This document shows, piece by piece, positions 59,101 through 64,000 of a stretch of 64,000 nucleotides of DNA. The position numbers were made by a program, and so were the translations under genes. The notes under the pieces are model-generated. The model had not been told where the DNA came from. It was given only the letters and a program-made list of their open reading frames with translations, and searched no databases. Each line of letters opens with the position of its first letter. The first letter of the stretch is position 1. Source of the stretch: Utricularia gibba (Eukaryota > Streptophyta > Magnoliopsida > Lamiales > Lentibulariaceae); assembly GCA_002189035.1 (NCBI GenBank), contig NEEC01000023.1, forward strand, positions 186,001 through 250,000. The letters are read 5' to 3'.

Positions 59101-62100
59101 TCTAACTGCGAAGGGGGTGGTATTATGTTCAGGAATGACAATGCATTTTGCATGCTTCTGTCTTTTGAACTATTTGTACAGGACAAGCTAAAAGAAATGG
59201 AATACCAACTGGCACCTTGGCAGTTGGAGGTAAATACAACATTTTGAATGCGTCATTTTTCCTAATTTATTTTTCCTATCATGTTGCATTTCTCTGTAAG
59301 AAGTTGATTGGGGTGCTTCTTGCTATCCTCAACCCATCAGTTGTCCTTAAACTCTTGACCTATATGGCCAGAAAAAAAATGGGCTGGAGTTGGTTCCACA
59401 GCCGTTATATTCTGGCAGTAAGATGCCCAATTCACCTCAGCATATGGGAATTATTGAAGATGCTGTCGTTTTCCCTCAGACTGAACTGGATGATCTTGGT
59501 AGGAATTCATCCCCTACTGGCAGGCAAGTGGGTCATCTCTAAATAGCAACTCCTTTTTGGAAGGGCTAAATAGGAATCGTTGACTGTGTTTTCATCTGAA
59601 ATTTTGTGCCTTTTAATTTCTTTCCGAAATTCTTAAAATGTCATACTGTAATGACACTCCTCTAAGGTGACTCTATCATGATTCACATTGGAGTTGCATG
59701 ATTATCAAGCTATTATTTTTCCAACAATTATGCATGCTCCAAAATCCCTTCGGTGGTGTTATGGTCTCCTGATGGTTAAGGGGATTTATGACAACTAATT
59801 ATCTTGCAGTTGTAGTGCACTATTGAATTCGTCTTTTAAAGTTTATGTATACCTATCATTTTTTTTTTTTTTTTTTTTGAAATTTACTTTTCCCTGGTGG
59901 GCTACGTGTAGATTTATGATAACATTAATTCTTTTTTGTATTGCCAAATTCCTGTTTTGGATATCAGGTGTGCATACTTGATAAGTTTCTCAATCACATA
60001 GTGGAAAGCTATATTTTTGGGTCGCTGTTTCTGACACTGGTCATTTTGAAGATAAATTTTCAGTGAAAAATTAATTACTTTAGTTTGTATATTTCTTAAA
60101 AAGTAAATTGAATTGTAGTTGGAATACATGACGGATTTACTGGGATCCAGCAATTGGTACTTTATTCTCACATTTGTTGAACTCTGGCCATTAATTAGCA
60201 CCTGTTCCACCTTACATTTAGTCTGAATGTTTTCCACTGTTACCCATGTACGTAAAAACATATGAATGAAGTAGTCAAACATTTGATCTGCTAAGGATTT
60301 ATTTTTAATAATCTCAAAAATTACTGGTTGCTGTTCTTTATTTTAGAGTTATCTTTCATTTTTTAGGAACATTGCATCCGATAATGTGTTTTCACCAGAT
60401 GCATACCTCGTTCCAAAGGATGAGGGGCCAGGTAGTAGAAAAGTCACATTTGAGGACAGTGTTAGCAGGGAGTTGGATGAACCTGAAAGTAGAGGAAACC
60501 AGGATGGTAGAGAGCCTTCAATTAGTCGAAACTCGAAACATGCATCTGGAATTCTTGATGATCCAAAGTCCTACCCCCTTCACTTCCAACAGTTCTGGAG
60601 GAGCCTTCGTCCTCATTTTCAGAGGGTTGATTTTTTACTTGCATTTTTTTGAATTATATCTCCATCCATCTCAGTTTTCCGAGTTTAAAATACATAACCA
60701 GCTGCAGAAGATGATCCACTGCCTGCAATAGAGGGCCTCCAAATATTAGGGAAACCATGTCCTGGGGAGGAACTCCATGCATGTGGTTACTCTGTACATG
60801 GCACAACCAGTTGTAACTTTGAGGTTTGCTAGAATAGATTTTATATATTGAGTCATTTAGTTTTGAATTCCTTTGGGTTTTGTGTAGGTAATTGCCTCGG
60901 TTAGTTATAGCTAATGCCTTCTTTTTTTTTGAGTACAGTGGGTAAGGCATTTGGAGGATGGATCCTTCAATTATATTAATGGTACATGCTTACAATACCT
61001 CCAGTTTAATTGCTCAGCTATTTTTTCTGCCAATGCTCATTTGTTCTGGCTATGTTTTGATTGAAGGGGCTAAGAGACCAACATATCTTGTTACCGCAGA
61101 TGATGTTGACACATACCTGGCTATTGAAGTACAGCCATTAGATAATAGAAAGCGTAAGGTACTCTGAGTGTACAAGTTTAAACTTTTCTGTAACGAATGA
61201 TACTGTTGATGGGAGTACTATGCCAATTGTAATTAGCGAAAGCTGAATGTTGCCAGAGAAATTTTGCGTGCCATGCAAGACTTAGTTTTTTTTACAATCA
61301 AATAATGGAAGCGAACAAACTTCAATGTGGTTGAGTTGAATCTATTAAATAGATGATCATCAAAATGCTGCAGTCTGGTGATAAAATCTGAAATTCATCA
61401 CAAGTCTTTTCTGCCCTGAGAAGAAGTTTGAAAAATGTTTCAGAGGTTATTTATTGCCAATAATCATTTGCTAAATTTTTCCATTAAAGATTCGTTGTTG
61501 TTTTTTAGTTGCATCTGGTAGCTACAATGCTGATGCAACTTTAAACGCGAAATGGTTGATATTGATGTAGCACTCCTGAAAATTGTCCAAATGATATTTT
61601 CATTTCTCAGGATTCTCTTTGTTTGTGTTTCAGGGTGAACTTGTGAAGGTCTTTGCCAATGACCATAGGAAAATTCCTTGTGGTAATGGATGATGCTTTA
61701 TATCGTCTAACAGTTGCAGAACTTTAGTTTACTGTTGCGTTTTCATGGATCTTTCTTCCTTCTGCAAACTCTTTTATCATGGTTAAAGAATTTCCATGCC
61801 TCTGTATGCATAAAAGTAATATTATAAAATTGGTGTACTTCTAGAAGTGTTAACTCAAATTTCCCAGCTATTCCACAAATTCTCTTTCATAACTGTAGCA
61901 TGAGCTTGAGCATATTATAAATCTTCATTAATTTTTTTTTTCGATTATGTGAGGTGCCTTATAATCGCTTAGTATTATTATATTATTAGCAACTGTTTTT
62001 TTTTTGTCGTATACATATATTAAAAGACTTTCTCTAACTTTGCAGCAAAAAGTTGTGTATTTGACTGTTTTTCACCTTGGTTCATTTTTTCATATGTATT

Positions 62101-63931
62101 TGCGCTGCCTATTCTGCCTGTTATCATATAATTAGTTGCAACCGTGCAGTGATTAGTTGGATTAAGATTTTAAAAATAGAATAAAGAATCAAAGTTTCTT
62201 TTGACTAAGTTCTGCACTCTGTTTCTCTGAAACCTGTGGAATAAAGTGAAAAATGCTCTTTTAATAATGGATGTCGCATGGATACTATCTTTGGTTGCCC
62301 TTTCAAAATATTTTTTTCAAAAACTTTTGAATGACAACTTACAGTCAATCCAACCTTTTCTTTATACAATATCCCTCGACTTGATTATATGTTGCAACTG
62401 ATGCATGCTGATGTTTTTTCATAACGCGTGTCCTAGATCCACTCATGCTTGAATGCGTAGAGAAGACCCTTTACTCTGGTCATGCTTCCTTCAATCTGTC
62501 AATTCCGGTGAGTATGCTGCTATATTTTTCGTTATGGTTAACTACAACTTTTCCATTCATCCAAAAATAATGATGATATAAAAGAAGAAGGAAACAAAAG
62601 ATATTGTAGACATGTAAGTCCACTTCATTAATGGCCCTTGAGATCTTTCTGTAGTTCTGTAGCGTGATCAATATTGCACGGAGGTAAAAACGGTAAAAAA
62701 AAACGCATAGGTTTAAATGACGCATCTAACTGTTTTTATTGTTTAGGTTCTAGTAAATTTATTTGCGACTGGCGACCTTAAACTTCTGTCGTATGCACTC
62801 ATTAAATGCTATTATATTTGTAGTTTTCCAAAAAAAAAAAAAATAAAGAGGAAAAAAATTGCTTTGCTGGGTTTTCCTAGCATTCTAGTTGTTTCCTGTG
62901 GAACATATGGGTTGAAACTTCAGCAGAGTGGATATATGAACATCAGATTTTCTGGAATTGTTGTATCTGTAGGCATAAATATATAATAATTGTCGTGTCA
63001 GTATAATCTGTTTTCGGTGTTCAGTTGGTGGGCTCTGATTATGGTTTTAACTATGTGGAAAATGGAAGATCTGCATTTTATGATTTCTGGTTTTATATTG
63101 ATGGTCTTATATTGTATGATTTTCGGGTATGCCTCTTTATTTCCATGAAGGCTGGTTTTCTTGATCTCTGGGAGCCGGCTACCCTGTCTATTAAAAGGAG
63201 TGGCTACAGCATCAAGTCCAGTGGAACAAATGGCGGTGTTGTGTCCAAGAAGTTCTCATCATCCATGATTGTACGCCTTCCCTTTCTCATTTCACCTTTT
63301 CAAATTCAACTACTGCAGAACACAATGAAAATGTTAGGGTCAGATAAATGCCAAAAAAAAAAAAAAAATCCTGTATCTGCTGTAGGTCTCCATTTCAATA
63401 TACTTTCTGTACTTCGTAGGTATCCATTCTGCCTGAAAGCCCGACTGACTTCTCCATAATTGATCCTACCGGAGCGGAGGAAATCCTGCGGGCAGAAAAA
63501 TCAACTGACATAAGTTGGTGAGTCAAATACAACGGATCTCTCCATTTTAGCTGCCCTTCATGATTTTTTTTTATTTACATGATTATATGCAACTATCAAG
63601 TATTTTAATCTGTCTATCGCAATCCTCTTAAGCTCATGCTTCGTTATCAGTATTAGTTCCTACAAATAAAAAGTATGCCTGAACCAAATGAATAAGAATC
63701 ATGGATTTTTCTCTAGTTGTGGTGTACCTTGCGGAGCTTTTGAGTTTCTACTTCTACTATGTATACTGCTGCTGCCCTCGTTGCGAATATATACAAGCGT
63801 CTGCTTCGTACATGTTATCACAGCTATGATGTTGTTAGGACCCATGGTTCGGGTCTATTGACAAATCTGAATGTCATTTCTGCAGTTCAAGAGATACGAT
63901 TGTTCTCACCTTGAGGCTGTTCATCTTGAAG
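56179..63931 (+). CDS. Long coiled-coil protein with AIR9/SCAB-like C-terminal module (partial, frameshifted)
   Basis: Plant-specific protein; precise name not recognised. Exons found: 56179-56310, 56810-56872, 57290-57618, 57874-57967, 58069-58146, 58260-58319, 58405-58509, 58784-58894, 59033-59074, 59182-59229, 59372-59523, 60367-60625, 60708-60823, 60939-60981, 61067-61158, 61634-61682, 62437-62507, 63151-63270, 63420-63517, 63886-63931; the gene runs past the window. About 700 residues so far. Residues 20-330 are coiled coil (LAENNRLRIELQRKNEELRK; EILQLKNYLAEYSLKEAKL). The C-terminal part (AIEGLQILGKPCPGEELHAC, NFEWVRHLEDGSFNYINGA, VTADDVDTYLAIEVQPLD) resembles the A9/Ig-like repeats of microtubule protein AIR9 and is followed by a PH-like region as in the actin-binding SCAB1. 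In exon 12 the frame breaks at the C run 60574-60578; one more C restores SLPTVLEEPSSSFSE and the phase needed by exon 13. Intron 11 begins GC (GGCAG|GCAAGT). Confidence 0.72.
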
Positions 63932-64000
63932 GTAAGCTCTTGCTCCAGCTCCATGCCGGATTTCTCTTGCTCTGTCGAATTCCGATGACGCCGTTTTTCG

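Noticed and set aside
1-64000. tRNA genes, rRNA genes and CRISPR arrays
   Set aside because: No B-box (GGTTCGANTCC) with a paired cloverleaf was noticed, no rRNA other than the weak 5S-like repeat, and no regularly spaced direct repeats; a plant window is not expected to hold CRISPR.

Overview
The window is nuclear DNA from a flowering plant, almost certainly a eudicot. Genes have many short GT-AG introns, the intergenic DNA is very AT-rich, and the families are plant-typical: SOSEKI, TIP aquaporin, type I MADS, CLE peptides, plant SDH6 and plastid ribosomal protein L9. About 20 protein-coding genes can be built. Most are split into small exons, so the models below were made by joining splice sites and checking reading phase. 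The species cannot be named from the sequence alone.

Layout. 0.8-1.7 kb: AIR12-like DOMON protein (+). 3.3-3.8 kb: dCTP pyrophosphatase-like MazG protein (+). 4.9-7.4 kb: splicing factor SLU7 (+). 7.8-8.8 kb: mitochondrial complex II subunit SDH6 (+). 9.4-18.2 kb: a 25-exon VPS50/syndetin gene (-). 19.1-19.9 kb: ribosomal stalk protein P2 (-). 21.0-22.1 kb: GT29 sialyltransferase-like protein (+). 23.4-24.0 kb: small secreted Ole e 1-like protein (+). 25.1-27.7 kb: At5g41620-like coiled-coil protein (+). 29.0-30.1 kb: NYN nuclease-like protein with a C2H2 finger (+). 30.7-32.4 kb: two tandem three-exon CLE peptide genes (-). 34.1-35.2 kb: GT14 glycosyltransferase (-). 36.1-37.5 kb: plastid bL9 (+). 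37.7-43.1 kb: a three-unit tandem array of intronless type I MADS genes (+). 44.8-45.6 kb: TIP aquaporin (+). 46.0-47.6 kb: SOSEKI polarity protein (-). 52.0-54.1 kb: serine carboxypeptidase-like protein (+). 54.4-55.7 kb: rhomboid protease with RanBP2 finger (+). 56.2 kb to the end: a long coiled-coil gene with an AIR9/SCAB-like C-terminal module, cut by the window edge (+).

The most interesting part is the CLE pair. The copy at 31.9-32.4 kb encodes a 95-residue prepropeptide ending in a CLV3-like dodecapeptide. The copy at 30.7-31.1 kb has identical first and second exon lengths and intron phases, but a divergent dodecapeptide. From memory, CLV3, the P2 genes, VPS50 and a SOSEKI gene also lie on one arm of Arabidopsis chromosome 2, so the window may be a conserved block around CLV3. 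Other points of note are the mosaic MADS array, an aquaporin with an unusual selectivity filter, and four single-base homopolymer indels that break three otherwise well-preserved genes. Those indels may be assembly errors. The genes do not form one pathway; this is an ordinary mixture of housekeeping and developmental loci.
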